From JBBAGC01 sp964491265 (GTDB taxonomy: Bacteria > Spirochaetota > UBA4802 > UBA5550), in contig CAZBFP010000010.1 of the NCBI GenBank assembly GCA_964491265.1, positions 66,395-130,394 of the forward strand: a stretch of DNA of 64,000 bases, read 5' to 3'. The position numbers and the translations under genes were made by a program. Positions 15,381-23,532 of the stretch are shown here, one piece after another. Positions within the stretch are counted from its first letter, which is position 1. The number at the start of each line of letters is the position of its first letter. Under the pieces are notes generated by a model. The model was not told the origin of the DNA. It did not search any database and was given only the letters and a program-made list of their open reading frames with translations.

Positions 15381-17021
15381 ATGTTTTTATTTAAACGGTT
15401 TTTTGCTTCGCTGCTACTATTCTTTGTAATAATTAATTACCTGCCTTCTATGGAGGGATATGCTGAAACTCCCTTCCTTGAAACAAACCGCTATAAAATA
15501 TTCTACAAAAATGAACATGCAGAATATGCCTTAAATCTTGCTTCTGTTATAGATAGGAAGTTTGATAATATTTCCCGGTTTATCGGATATGAACCCGCAG
15601 AGAGGCTAAATCTTCATCTTGCTGCAAGCAGAGACAGAATCAGTAATATTGTGAATATTAATTCAACTGGATCAGTGTATGCCCTGGAAGTATTCGCAGA
15701 TTATGAACACAGCGTGAATCTTGGTAAAATTCATGAGTTTACTGTGAAGTCACTTCTTTCAGATTCTGCTTCAAAAGAATCTTTTTTTAGAAGGATGAGA
15801 GGGGCCGGGCTTGAAGGCTGGATCTCCCCTTCAGTTTCACACTATATAATTTACGGCTTCGATAGCCGCAGCAGCATGTATATCAGGGGCGTTCTTCAAA
15901 GAGGTAAGCGGATCTCAATAAACAGTGAAGCAGCTACGCTTTTTTCTGAGAGTGAGATAAGGTCTATTCAAATCGGATTTATCCATTTTGTTAAAGAGTA
16001 CTACGGTATGGGGGTTCTTTCATTTGCCTTAAAAAATATAAGTTATTACGGCAGTTTTCAAAATGCTCTTGAAAATATAACAGGACTTACCGGGGATGCC
16101 ATAACCCATGATTTTAATTCTTTTTACTATAATAATAAATATAAAAAGTCTCTTGAGCAGAAGGACTCTTCTTTAAGCGGCTTGATTGTTACTGACATTG
16201 ACGGCAGGAATCTTCTGGCAACTGACATGAAGGGGAGGATTTTATATTCAGAAAAAAGAGAAAAGGGCGCAGTTCTTTATATCCTGGAATCAGCGGCAGG
16301 TAAAGATAGCAGAATTGAGGTTGGCAATATCAGCAGCAGCCCGGATGAAGTAATGAAAATTGACGGGGCTTTTATTAAGGGGGGAGGGGCTGCAGCTGCT
16401 GTTACAAAGAGAAATGGGACTCTCTTCCTTATTTTCAATATGGATCAGGATAAACCGGACATAAGTTTATTTATCCCTTATATTTTCTCCAGAGAGCTTT
16501 CAAAACATCAGCTCCCGGGAAATCTGATTTTTTCAGCATCAGAGGGATCGCGTAGGGATATCTTTACACTTAATACTGCAGCAATGACGGTTAAACGGAT
16601 TTCTGACAGTAAAGGCTATTACCGCAGCCCTGCACTATCTGACAAGGGGAGACTTTACTGTATAGAAGGGAAGAGTTCCAGCCGGATAGTTGAGTACAGT
16701 GAATCTGCAGAGACTTTTAATATTATAGCTGAAAGCAAATGTGTAATTGATGATCTGTCAGTTTTGGAAAATGGAAATTTTATTTTTTCCTGCGATGAAG
16801 GTGTCTCCAATATACACCTTTATAACCGGAAATTTAGAAGGATGATTCCCCTTACTGATTTCAGAACCGGAGCCTTTAAGCCTCTTCTGCTCAATGCCAA
16901 TAATATTATTTTTAATTATTATACAGGGAATAACTATAGAGCTGCTGTAATAGATGCTGGTTACAAATTGCTTAATCTTCAAAGAGAGAATAGGGAGGTA
17001 GCTGTTTCTGAAGGGGAATGA
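15381..17021 (+). CDS. Secreted protein: peptidase-MA-like N-terminus and beta-propeller-like C-terminus
   Basis: A signal peptide or anchor covers residues about 5-27. Residues 30-260 resemble the gluzincin peptidase-MA fold, but the zinc motif reads HEFTV instead of HExxH, so the second histidine is missing. Residues about 265-530 show repeated strands of the type DIFTLNTAAMTVKRISDSKG, as in TolB-like propellers. It is probably periplasmic or exported and non-peptidolytic. It follows the YrdC-like gene by 17 bases and ends the eno operon. No precise function is assigned. Confidence 0.65.
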   Translation: MFLFKRFFASLLLFFVIINYLPSMEGYAETPFLETNRYKIFYKNEHAEYALNLASVIDRKFDNISRFIGYEPAERLNLHLAASRDRISNIVNINSTGSVYALEVFADYEHSVNLGKIHEFTVKSLLSDSASKESFFRRMRGAGLEGWISPSVSHYIIYGFDSRSSMYIRGVLQRGKRISINSEAATLFSESEIRSIQIGFIHFVKEYYGMGVLSFALKNISYYGSFQNALENITGLTGDAITHDFNSFYYNNKYKKSLEQKDSSLSGLIVTDIDGRNLLATDMKGRILYSEKREKGAVLYILESAAGKDSRIEVGNISSSPDEVMKIDGAFIKGGGAAAAVTKRNGTLFLIFNMDQDKPDISLFIPYIFSRELSKHQLPGNLIFSASEGSRRDIFTLNTAAMTVKRISDSKGYYRSPALSDKGRLYCIEGKSSSRIVEYSESAETFNIIAESKCVIDDLSVLENGNFIFSCDEGVSNIHLYNRKFRRMIPLTDFRTGAFKPLLLNANNIIFNYYTGNNYRAAVIDAGYKLLNLQRENREVAVSEGE

Positions 17022-17116
17022 GTTATTTAAGGCTTGACTGCAATAGATGTATATAGAAAAATTCCGATTAGATTATAGTTATATTAAAGAATCAATTTTT
17101 TATACAGGTGACAAAG

Positions 17117-17710
17117 ATGGGCAGAAATGCGGAGATTAAGCGAAAAACATCTGAAACCGATATCATTGCAGTAATTGATATTGATAGAATGGAGTCTTCT
17201 AATATTGACACAGGAGTACCTTTTTTTGATCATATGCTTTACTCAATGAGCAGACATGGAAGGTTTTATCTTAATATAAAATGTAAGGGTGATACTATCA
17301 TTGACGATCACCATTCAGTTGAAGATACAGGTATCTGCATAGGTAAAGCTATTAAAGAGGCTCTGGGGGATAAATCGGGTATTAAAAGATTCGGCCATGC
17401 TGTAATACCAATGGATGAGGCTCTTACTTTATCAGCTGTAGACCTGTCGGGGCGGGCATATTTCAAATATACCGGCAAAGAGCTTAAAGGAAGTATAAAA
17501 AAATATAATGAAGAGCTTACTCTTGAGTTTTTACGTTCCCTGGCAATGAGTGCGGAAATGAATCTTCATATTGAACAGAAATATGGAGACAACAGACATC
17601 ATATACATGAATCCATTTTTAAGGCACTGGGAGTTTCTCTATATCAGGCTTTTATGATTGATGAAAATCTTCAGGGTGAAGTACTCTCAACAAAAGGTAC
17701 AATTGTATGA
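17117..17710 (+). CDS. hisB: Imidazoleglycerol-phosphate dehydratase
   Basis: HisB dehydrates imidazole glycerol phosphate to imidazole acetol phosphate in histidine synthesis. The metal-binding motif DDHHSVEDTG lies near residues 58-67 and NRHHIHESIFKA near 157-168; both are diagnostic. At 197 residues it is the stand-alone enzyme without the HisN phosphatase domain. ATG 17117 is favoured over GTG 17108 because AGGTGA (17106-17111) is the binding site, the same arrangement as in proA. It overlaps hisH by ATGA. Confidence 0.95.
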   Translation: MGRNAEIKRKTSETDIIAVIDIDRMESSNIDTGVPFFDHMLYSMSRHGRFYLNIKCKGDTIIDDHHSVEDTGICIGKAIKEALGDKSGIKRFGHAVIPMDEALTLSAVDLSGRAYFKYTGKELKGSIKKYNEELTLEFLRSLAMSAEMNLHIEQKYGDNRHHIHESIFKALGVSLYQAFMIDENLQGEVLSTKGTIV

Positions 17711-18315
17711 TAACAGTTGTTGATTATGGTATGGGGAATATCAGGTCTGTTGTTAAGGCTATTGAGCTCTATACAGATGATGTGAGGGTAAGCAGTGATC
17801 CCCGTTCTATTGACGGGTCAAGTGCTGTTGTTCTACCCGGTGACGGTGCTTTTGCAATGGCCATGAAGAATCTTAATGAAATGGGATGGGTAGATCCATT
17901 AAAAGAATTTATAAACGCAAAGGGATACTTTCTCGGCATATGTTTGGGGTATCAGCTCCTTTTTTCAGAAAGCGAAGAATTCGGAGATAGTAAAGGCTTG
18001 AATATTGTGCCCGGACGGGTTATCAGGTTCCGTTCCAAAACACTTAAAATTCCGCATATGGGGTGGAACCAGGTTAATTTTACAGGTGATTCACTTTTTA
18101 TGAAAGGGATCCCGGATGAAAGTTATTTTTATTTTATCCATTCATATCACCCGGTTCTTGAGGATGATTCCTGGGAGATTGGAACAGCTGATTACGGAGA
18201 AAAATTCCCCTGTATTATCGGAAAAGATAATATGATGGCAACTCAATTCCATCCTGAAAAAAGTCATAAATACGGATTAAAAATTATTGAAAACTTTGTA
18301 TCATCATTAAATTAG
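17707..18315 (+). CDS. hisH: Imidazole glycerol phosphate synthase glutaminase subunit
   Basis: HisH releases ammonia from glutamine for HisF, which builds the imidazole ring and releases AICAR. The nucleophile elbow GICLGYQLL (Cys near residue 79) and the late ATQFHPEKS (His and Glu near 180) form the catalytic triad. The length of 202 residues is normal. It is coupled to hisB. HisF is not in the window; HisA is present as the eukaryotic type at 45405. Confidence 0.95.
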   Translation: MITVVDYGMGNIRSVVKAIELYTDDVRVSSDPRSIDGSSAVVLPGDGAFAMAMKNLNEMGWVDPLKEFINAKGYFLGICLGYQLLFSESEEFGDSKGLNIVPGRVIRFRSKTLKIPHMGWNQVNFTGDSLFMKGIPDESYFYFIHSYHPVLEDDSWEIGTADYGEKFPCIIGKDNMMATQFHPEKSHKYGLKIIENFVSSLN

Positions 18316-18379
18316 CAGTTTGTAAATAGCCGGCGCAATGCTGTTTTGAAGTATATCTTATGTTACAAAAGGCGGGAAT

Positions 18380-19435
18380 ATGCACTCTTATGAAAGTAAT
18401 GACCCTGATATTAAATTTCCACCTCTCATTGAGCAGTACGAGAGAAAGATATACGATTTAAGGCAATTGATCGAAATAAGCAAAGGTCTTAATTCAACTC
18501 TTGATTATAATATCCTTATAGACTCAATTCTGCTCACATGCATGGGGCAGCTTCAGCTTCTCAATGCGGGTATATTTCTTGTTAAATCTTTAGGTGGTGA
18601 CAAGTTTACCCTTCATCGGAACTATAAAGGATTTGAATTGAGTCATGAAATAGAGTATTCTATCCACATACTCTCTCCACTCGTTAAATTTATAGAGATT
18701 GAATCACGATGCTTCACCTTAGGTGAAATATTATCAAATGTTGAGGATGATGCCGTAGGTGTGTTACGGGTTCTTGAACCTGATTTAATTGTTCCTCTTG
18801 TAAGTAAGGGTGAACTGAATGGAATTATTGTTCTTGGCGACAGAATAAATAAGGGTAAATTCAGTGAGTCTGAAATCGAATATATTCTAAATATTGCATC
18901 ACTTGCAAGTATTGCAATTCACAATGCCATGCTTTATGAGATGGCTACAACAGACATGATGACAAAACTGAAAATTCATCATTATTTTCAGACTATCCTG
19001 ATTGATGAGATAAACAGATCTTTAAAATATAACAGGCCTCTTTCTTTAATAATGGCGGATATTGATCATTTTAAGGTTTTTAATGATGAACATGGTCATC
19101 AGGCCGGTGATGAAGTATTGAAAAAAGTTGCCATGATATTTAAGGAAAATATACGGCTCATTGATATTGCAGCAAGGTATGGCGGAGAGGAATTTGCTAT
19201 AATTCTCCCTAAGACAGATATAAATGAAGCCATAATTGTTGCTGAAAGGATAAGATTCTGTATTGAGCAAATGAGTCTTGAATTTAACGGCAAAATACTT
19301 AAGGTTACCCTATCTATCGGGGTGACCCAATACGATACATCAATAGACCCGCAAAAAGAAAATCTTATTGAAAGAGCTGACAAGGCTTTATATAATTCAA
19401 AGAGGGAAGGACGCAACAGGGTTTCCTATTTTTAG
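18380..19435 (+). CDS. GAF-GGDEF diguanylate cyclase
   Basis: It makes the second messenger cyclic di-GMP from two GTP. A GAF-like sensor covers residues about 35-185, and the GGDEF domain about 190-350. The active-site motif GGEEF is intact near residues 268-272. The inhibitory I-site RLID stands the usual five residues before it, so product feedback is expected. No membrane segment is seen, so the enzyme is cytosolic. GGCGGG precedes the ATG. A second cyclase of similar design lies at 62542. Confidence 0.9.
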   Translation: MHSYESNDPDIKFPPLIEQYERKIYDLRQLIEISKGLNSTLDYNILIDSILLTCMGQLQLLNAGIFLVKSLGGDKFTLHRNYKGFELSHEIEYSIHILSPLVKFIEIESRCFTLGEILSNVEDDAVGVLRVLEPDLIVPLVSKGELNGIIVLGDRINKGKFSESEIEYILNIASLASIAIHNAMLYEMATTDMMTKLKIHHYFQTILIDEINRSLKYNRPLSLIMADIDHFKVFNDEHGHQAGDEVLKKVAMIFKENIRLIDIAARYGGEEFAIILPKTDINEAIIVAERIRFCIEQMSLEFNGKILKVTLSIGVTQYDTSIDPQKENLIERADKALYNSKREGRNRVSYF

Positions 19436-19460
19436 ATGAGAAAATGCGAAGGTTCAATAG

Positions 19461-20045
19461 ATGGATAAAGATAAAAAAGGTAATATTCAGCAAAGCGGAG
19501 CAATGGTAAAGACATCTTTATTTACCGCATTAATTTTTTTTATGAGTATTTACTTTGTGCCTTCACTAACTGCTATCACACTGGGTGAAATAAAGCCAGA
19601 TAATGGAAGCAAAGTTGTTGAGGAGAAAATTCCGCCTGAGGAAAAAAGTGTTTTGAAAAACGATCTTCCCCGGGATACGCCGACTCCCCCTTCTGAAAAT
19701 GATATTAACCCCCGGCTTGTGTGCCTCCTTTCTGTAATTATGCCTGGAGGGGGGCACTTTTATCTTAATCAGGATGCAAAGGGATTGTCCTTCTGTATTG
19801 CTGCTGGAATGGGATATACTGCAACAGGATATTTTTTAATAAAGGCCACCTTTTCTGATACGGGGAGCAGGGAGCATAAAAACTATCTTCTAATGACAGG
19901 ATTCCTTTTTTTTATGACACTTATAATACATTTTGTAGCAATAGTTGAAGCATACAGTGATGCTGATGAACTGAATAAAAAGAATTTATTCGGAAAAGAT
20001 AAAGAGAGTGATAATCCCTACATTACAAAGGTGATATTTGAATAG
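19461..20045 (+). CDS. Hypothetical membrane protein
   Basis: A 194-residue protein with an N-terminal membrane segment or signal (about 17-38), a proline-rich linker, then about three hydrophobic segments beginning with LVCLLSVIMPGGGHFYLNQ. The phrase PGGGHFYLNQDAKG recalls TM2 or DUF5683 proteins, in which a PG-GQFYxG-type motif opens a hairpin of two membrane helices. It follows the diguanylate cyclase by 25 bases and may be co-transcribed. Role unknown. Confidence 0.7.
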   Translation: MDKDKKGNIQQSGAMVKTSLFTALIFFMSIYFVPSLTAITLGEIKPDNGSKVVEEKIPPEEKSVLKNDLPRDTPTPPSENDINPRLVCLLSVIMPGGGHFYLNQDAKGLSFCIAAGMGYTATGYFLIKATFSDTGSREHKNYLLMTGFLFFMTLIIHFVAIVEAYSDADELNKKNLFGKDKESDNPYITKVIFE

Positions 20046-20088
20046 CTGTCTTTTTTATGTCTCATTAGCCCGTTTTTTTAATATTTTC

Positions 20089-20118
20089 TTGACATAAAGA
20101 AGATGGCCGTGATATATG
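20089..20118 (+). promoter_or_regulatory. Promoter of the tRNA gene
   Basis: TTGACA (20089-20094), 18-base spacer, TATATG (20113-20118). The expected start point is about 12-15 bases before the mature tRNA. Confidence 0.7.
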
Positions 20119-20136
20119 GCTAATGCGTATGCAAAA

Positions 20137-20210
20137 GGGCCCATAGCTCAGTTGGTTAGAGCGGCTGACTCATAATCAGTAGGTGCAAGGTTCGATTCCT
20201 TGTGGGCCCA
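20137..20210 (+). tRNA. tRNA with anticodon CAT (probably tRNA-Ile2, otherwise elongator tRNA-Met)
   Basis: A full cloverleaf can be drawn: acceptor GGGCCCA/TGGGCCC, D stem GCTC/GAGC, anticodon stem GCTGA/TCAGT with loop CTCATAA, and T loop TTCGATT. The 3' CCA is not encoded. Acceptor pairs C4-G69 and C5-G68 are the ones TilS uses in E. coli to pick tRNA-Ile2 for lysidine, and E. coli elongator tRNA-Met lacks them. I therefore lean to Ile2, decoding AUA. It is not the initiator, because the first pair G1-C72 is intact. Confidence 0.9.
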
Positions 20211-20213
20211 AGA

Positions 20214-20243
20214 ATAAGGGGAGCTATCCCCTTATATTTTTAT
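20214..20243 (+). terminator. Terminator after the tRNA, before rplU
   Basis: ATAAGGGG (20214-20221) pairs with CCCCTTAT (20228-20235), six-base loop, then ATTTTTATATT. It separates the tRNA from rplU or acts as an attenuator for the ribosomal operon. Confidence 0.75.
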
Positions 20244-20271
20244 ATTAAGTTAATAAGTAAAGGATAATTCC

Positions 20272-20583
20272 ATGTATGCAATTGTAGAGATAGCAGGTAA
20301 GCAATATAAAGTTGAAAAAGATGTAATTGTAAATGTTGACAGGCTGAAAAATGCTGATGAAAACATTACTATTGAAAAAGTTCTGCTTTATTCCAACGAA
20401 GGTGATATTCGTGTAGGTCAGCCTTATCTTGATAACGTAAAAGTTAAAGCTGAAGTACTCGGCGAGATTAAAGGTAAAAAAGTACAGGGTATCAAGTTTA
20501 AGAAGCGAAAAAATTATACACGAACATTAGGTCACAGACCGCTCTACTCGCAGCTTAAGATAAGTGAGCTGGTAGTAAGCTGA
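20272..20583 (+). CDS. rplU: Large-subunit ribosomal protein L21
   Basis: Binds 23S rRNA in the large subunit. The N-terminus MYAIVEIAGKQYKVE and the basic block KFKKRKNYTRTLGHRPLYS near residues 76-94 are characteristic, as is the 103-residue length. It heads the group rplU-prp-rpmA-obgE-proB. AAAGGA lies before the ATG. Confidence 0.97.
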   Translation: MYAIVEIAGKQYKVEKDVIVNVDRLKNADENITIEKVLLYSNEGDIRVGQPYLDNVKVKAEVLGEIKGKKVQGIKFKKRKNYTRTLGHRPLYSQLKISELVVS

Positions 20584-20946
20584 TTGATTTTAATCAAATT
20601 CAGTAATTTGTCATTCGGCAGAGATCTGATAATCCCGGAAACGGGAAAAGTTTCAGTAGAAGTAAAAGGGCACTCCGGTACAGGTACAAAAGGTAATGAT
20701 ATAATCTGCGCTGGTATATCCGCTCTGTTTCAGACTCTAGTCCTTTCAGTTTCCAGAATACTTAAGATTGAGCAGGATATTGAAAGGGATTCCAGCGGAT
20801 TTATGAGTTCAGAAATAGAAATTGATTCTTTGAATAAAGATGATTTGAACAGGCTTAGGCTTCTGATTGAATCATTTATTCTGGGTGCTTCAGAAATCAG
20901 CAGAGAGTACCCGGGAACTGTTAAAATTGACATTGAAAGACATTAA
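20584..20946 (+). CDS. prp: Ribosomal-processing cysteine protease Prp (YsxB) family
   Basis: In Firmicutes Prp cuts an N-terminal extension from ribosomal protein L27. The catalytic pair is visible: His in VEVKGHSGTG near residue 30 and Cys in NDIICAGISAL near residue 42. The gene sits between rplU and rpmA, the standard place. It starts at TTG 20584 directly after the rplU stop, so expression is probably coupled. Oddly, the L27 encoded next has no cleavable extension, so the substrate here is unclear. Confidence 0.85.
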   Translation: MILIKFSNLSFGRDLIIPETGKVSVEVKGHSGTGTKGNDIICAGISALFQTLVLSVSRILKIEQDIERDSSGFMSSEIEIDSLNKDDLNRLRLLIESFILGASEISREYPGTVKIDIERH

Positions 20947-20957
20947 GGAGCATTATC

Positions 20958-21218
20958 ATGGCACATAAGAAAGGCGGCGGTTCAACCAGAAATGGACGCG
21001 ACTCGAATTCAAAAAGACTTGGCGTTAAAAGATTCGGTGGTGAGCTGGTAAGTGGCGGAACTATAATTATAAGACAGCGCGGCACAAAAATTCATCCTGG
21101 AAACAATGTTGGAAGGGGAAGTGATGATACGCTGTTCTCAAAAATTGACGGTTATGTTAAATTTGAAAGACTTGATAAGAGAAGAAAAAAAGTCTCTGTT
21201 TATCCGACAGCTGTTTAA
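20958..21218 (+). CDS. rpmA: Large-subunit ribosomal protein L27
   Basis: L27 reaches toward the peptidyl-transferase centre with its N-terminal tail. The sequence begins directly with MAHKKGGGSTRNGRDS and contains the block RQRGTKIHPGNNVGRGSDDT. The 86-residue length is the Gram-negative form; the Firmicutes-type extension ending in FF is absent. AAGGAG precedes the ATG. A strong terminator stands between rpmA and obgE. Confidence 0.97.
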   Translation: MAHKKGGGSTRNGRDSNSKRLGVKRFGGELVSGGTIIIRQRGTKIHPGNNVGRGSDDTLFSKIDGYVKFERLDKRRKKVSVYPTAV

Positions 21219-21251
21219 TTTATTTTTGAAATACTAAATGTATTTTTGAGG

Positions 21252-21285
21252 ATCGCGTATGTATTCATACGCGATTTTTATTTTC
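21252..21285 (+). terminator. Intrinsic terminator between rpmA and obgE
   Basis: ATCGCGTATG (21252-21261) pairs perfectly with CATACGCGAT (21266-21275) around TATT, followed by TTTTTATTTT. It should strongly reduce read-through from the ribosomal genes into obgE-proB. Confidence 0.9.
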
Positions 21286-21298
21286 CGGAGTTGAAAAA

Positions 21299-22294
21299 GT
21301 GGGTAAATTTACTGACGTAATAAATATACAGATCAAATCGGGTGACGGCGGCCCCGGTTCAGTTTCATTTAGAAGAGAAAAATACGCTCCAAAAGGGGGC
21401 CCCGACGGCGGTGACGGCGGGAAGGGTGGAGATGTCTATATAGAGGCTGACCGCAGGTATTATAACCTTTCACATTTTTTCTCTGACAGGGTCTATAAGG
21501 CTGGTAACGGTAAATATGGCATGGGTGACAACCGTCACGGCAGGGATGGCGATGATCTTATAATAAAAGTCCCTCCCGGCACTATTGTATATAATGCTGA
21601 GACAGGTGAAGAGATTATTGATTTAATAAATGAAGAGGAACCCTTTAAGATTTCGGAAGGTGGAATCGGCGGTAAGGGGAACGCTTTTTTTAAGACCTCT
21701 ACTCATCAGACACCCAGGTTTGCCCAGCCAGGGATGCCCGGGGTTGAAATGACAATAAGCCTTAATCTGAAGCTCATAGCTGATGTGGGTCTTGTCGGGC
21801 TCCCTAATGCAGGGAAGTCTACACTTCTTTCTGTAATTACAAACGCAAACCCTAAAATCGGAGATTATCCTTTTACCACTTTGATCCCGAACCTGGGTGT
21901 ACTCCAGTATCCTGATGGTAAAGTATATAAAATAGCAGATATTCCCGGAATTATTGAGGGAGCACATATGGGTCTGGGGCTCGGCCTTTCGTTTCTTCAG
22001 CATATTGAAAGAGTAAAATGCATCCTTTTTATAATTGATGCAGCAGAAGCAGATCCGCTCTATAATCTTGAATTGCTGAGGAATGAACTTAATACATACA
22101 ATAAGGACCTGGTTGATAAAAAATTCAGAATTATTCTCTCCAAAACCGATCTTGTTTCTAAAGAGGAAATAGAGGAGAAGATAAATTTACTTGGAGATAA
22201 GGTTATCCCGATTTCCGCGCTCCTTGACGAAAATCTTGACCCCCTTTATTCTGCGATAAAAGAGATGATGGAGTCTCAGGTTGAAGAGGATTGA
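21299..22294 (+). CDS. obgE: GTPase ObgE/CgtA
   Basis: Obg is a GTPase for assembly of the 50S subunit and stress control. Residues 1-158 form the glycine-rich Obg domain (GGDGGKGGDVYIEAD). The G domain follows with G1 GLPNAGKST, G3 DIPG, G4 SKTD and G5 ISAL. The C-terminal OCT domain found in some lineages is missing, so 331 residues is the short form. It starts at GTG 21299 with GGAG about eight bases upstream. Its end overlaps the start of proB. Confidence 0.95.
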   Translation: MGKFTDVINIQIKSGDGGPGSVSFRREKYAPKGGPDGGDGGKGGDVYIEADRRYYNLSHFFSDRVYKAGNGKYGMGDNRHGRDGDDLIIKVPPGTIVYNAETGEEIIDLINEEEPFKISEGGIGGKGNAFFKTSTHQTPRFAQPGMPGVEMTISLNLKLIADVGLVGLPNAGKSTLLSVITNANPKIGDYPFTTLIPNLGVLQYPDGKVYKIADIPGIIEGAHMGLGLGLSFLQHIERVKCILFIIDAAEADPLYNLELLRNELNTYNKDLVDKKFRIILSKTDLVSKEEIEEKINLLGDKVIPISALLDENLDPLYSAIKEMMESQVEED

Positions 22295-23411
22295 TTATTT
22301 CAAAAATATAAAACGGATTGTTGTAAAAATCGGCACTTCCACAATTACTGTAAATGATAAAATCTGTACAGAAAAAATTGAAAAGATTGTAGAGGATGTT
22401 TCATTTTTAATCAATAAGGGGCTGGAGATAATTTTAGTTACCTCTGGTGCTATTTCTTCCGGTGCCGGAATTCTCAACATGACCCGCAATCATCTTACCA
22501 TACCTGAAAGGCAGGCTCTTGCAGCTATCGGTCAGACTCTTCTTATGGATAAATACAGGGAATGCTTTTTTAAAAAAGGGCTTCATGTGGGGCAGATGCT
22601 CCTTACTGAGGACGATATGCGTAACAGACGCAGATTTTTAAATGCCCGCAATACTCTCAATTCTCTCCTCGATTTTAAGGTTGTACCGATAATCAATGAA
22701 AACGATTCGGTTGTTATCAAGGAAATAAAAATCGGCGACAATGATACACTCTCTGCACAGGTACTCACTCTTATTGAAGGGGATCTCCTTATTCTTTTAA
22801 GCGATATTGATGGTTTTTATTACGACCTTAAAGATCCTGAGCCGATGTGGGAAATATCAAAAATCGATGATGATATTAAACGGAGAGCCGGCGGAGCAGG
22901 GACTGTACATGGCACCGGAGGGATGGTAACAAAGATTAATGCTGCTGAAATGATAATGCGGTTTGGCGGTAAGATGATAATTGCTGATGGTAATGAACCT
23001 GATATTTTAAAAAGGATTGTTTCAGGGGAGAGAGTGGGGTCACTCTTTATTGGTGAAGACCGGCATTTTAACAGCAGAAAAAAATGGATCAGTCTTCGGA
23101 AGGGGAAAGGATCAATAAAAATTGATGACGGTGCTGTAAAGGCTCTTGTAACAGGGAAGAAGTCTCTGCTTGCAACCGGTATTTCTTCTGTGGAAGGGAA
23201 GTTCGACATGGGGGATATTATTGAAATACTTGATTTAAAGGGTGAACCTGTAGCAAAAGGTATTGTCAATTATAATTCAGATGAGCTTGAAATAGTAAAA
23301 GGCAAGCGAACAGACCAGATAAAAAGTATTCTGGGTATTAAATATTTTGATGAAGTCATAAACCGGGATGATTTGTTTATATTTAATCATCCTGCCACTG
23401 CGAATTCTTAA
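22281..23411 (+). CDS. proB: Glutamate 5-kinase
   Basis: ProB phosphorylates glutamate in the first step of proline synthesis and is normally inhibited by proline. The amino-acid kinase domain (about residues 8-260) shows VVKIGTSTIT, VTSGAISSG, NENDSVV and GTGGMVTKINAAEM. The C-terminal PUA domain (about 280-365) is present. The start is TTG 22281, 14 bases inside obgE. ProA, its partner, is at 219 and not adjacent. Confidence 0.95.
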   Translation: MKRIDYFKNIKRIVVKIGTSTITVNDKICTEKIEKIVEDVSFLINKGLEIILVTSGAISSGAGILNMTRNHLTIPERQALAAIGQTLLMDKYRECFFKKGLHVGQMLLTEDDMRNRRRFLNARNTLNSLLDFKVVPIINENDSVVIKEIKIGDNDTLSAQVLTLIEGDLLILLSDIDGFYYDLKDPEPMWEISKIDDDIKRRAGGAGTVHGTGGMVTKINAAEMIMRFGGKMIIADGNEPDILKRIVSGERVGSLFIGEDRHFNSRKKWISLRKGKGSIKIDDGAVKALVTGKKSLLATGISSVEGKFDMGDIIEILDLKGEPVAKGIVNYNSDELEIVKGKRTDQIKSILGIKYFDEVINRDDLFIFNHPATANS

Positions 23412-23532
23412 TCGCTGTTATTATATTATACTGCTTAACATCGAATACTTATAAAATAAAATCTGCATGTTAAACAGCTTATTATATTATATTATATAAA
23501 TATTCTTCTAATATTAAAAAAATGGTGTCAAC

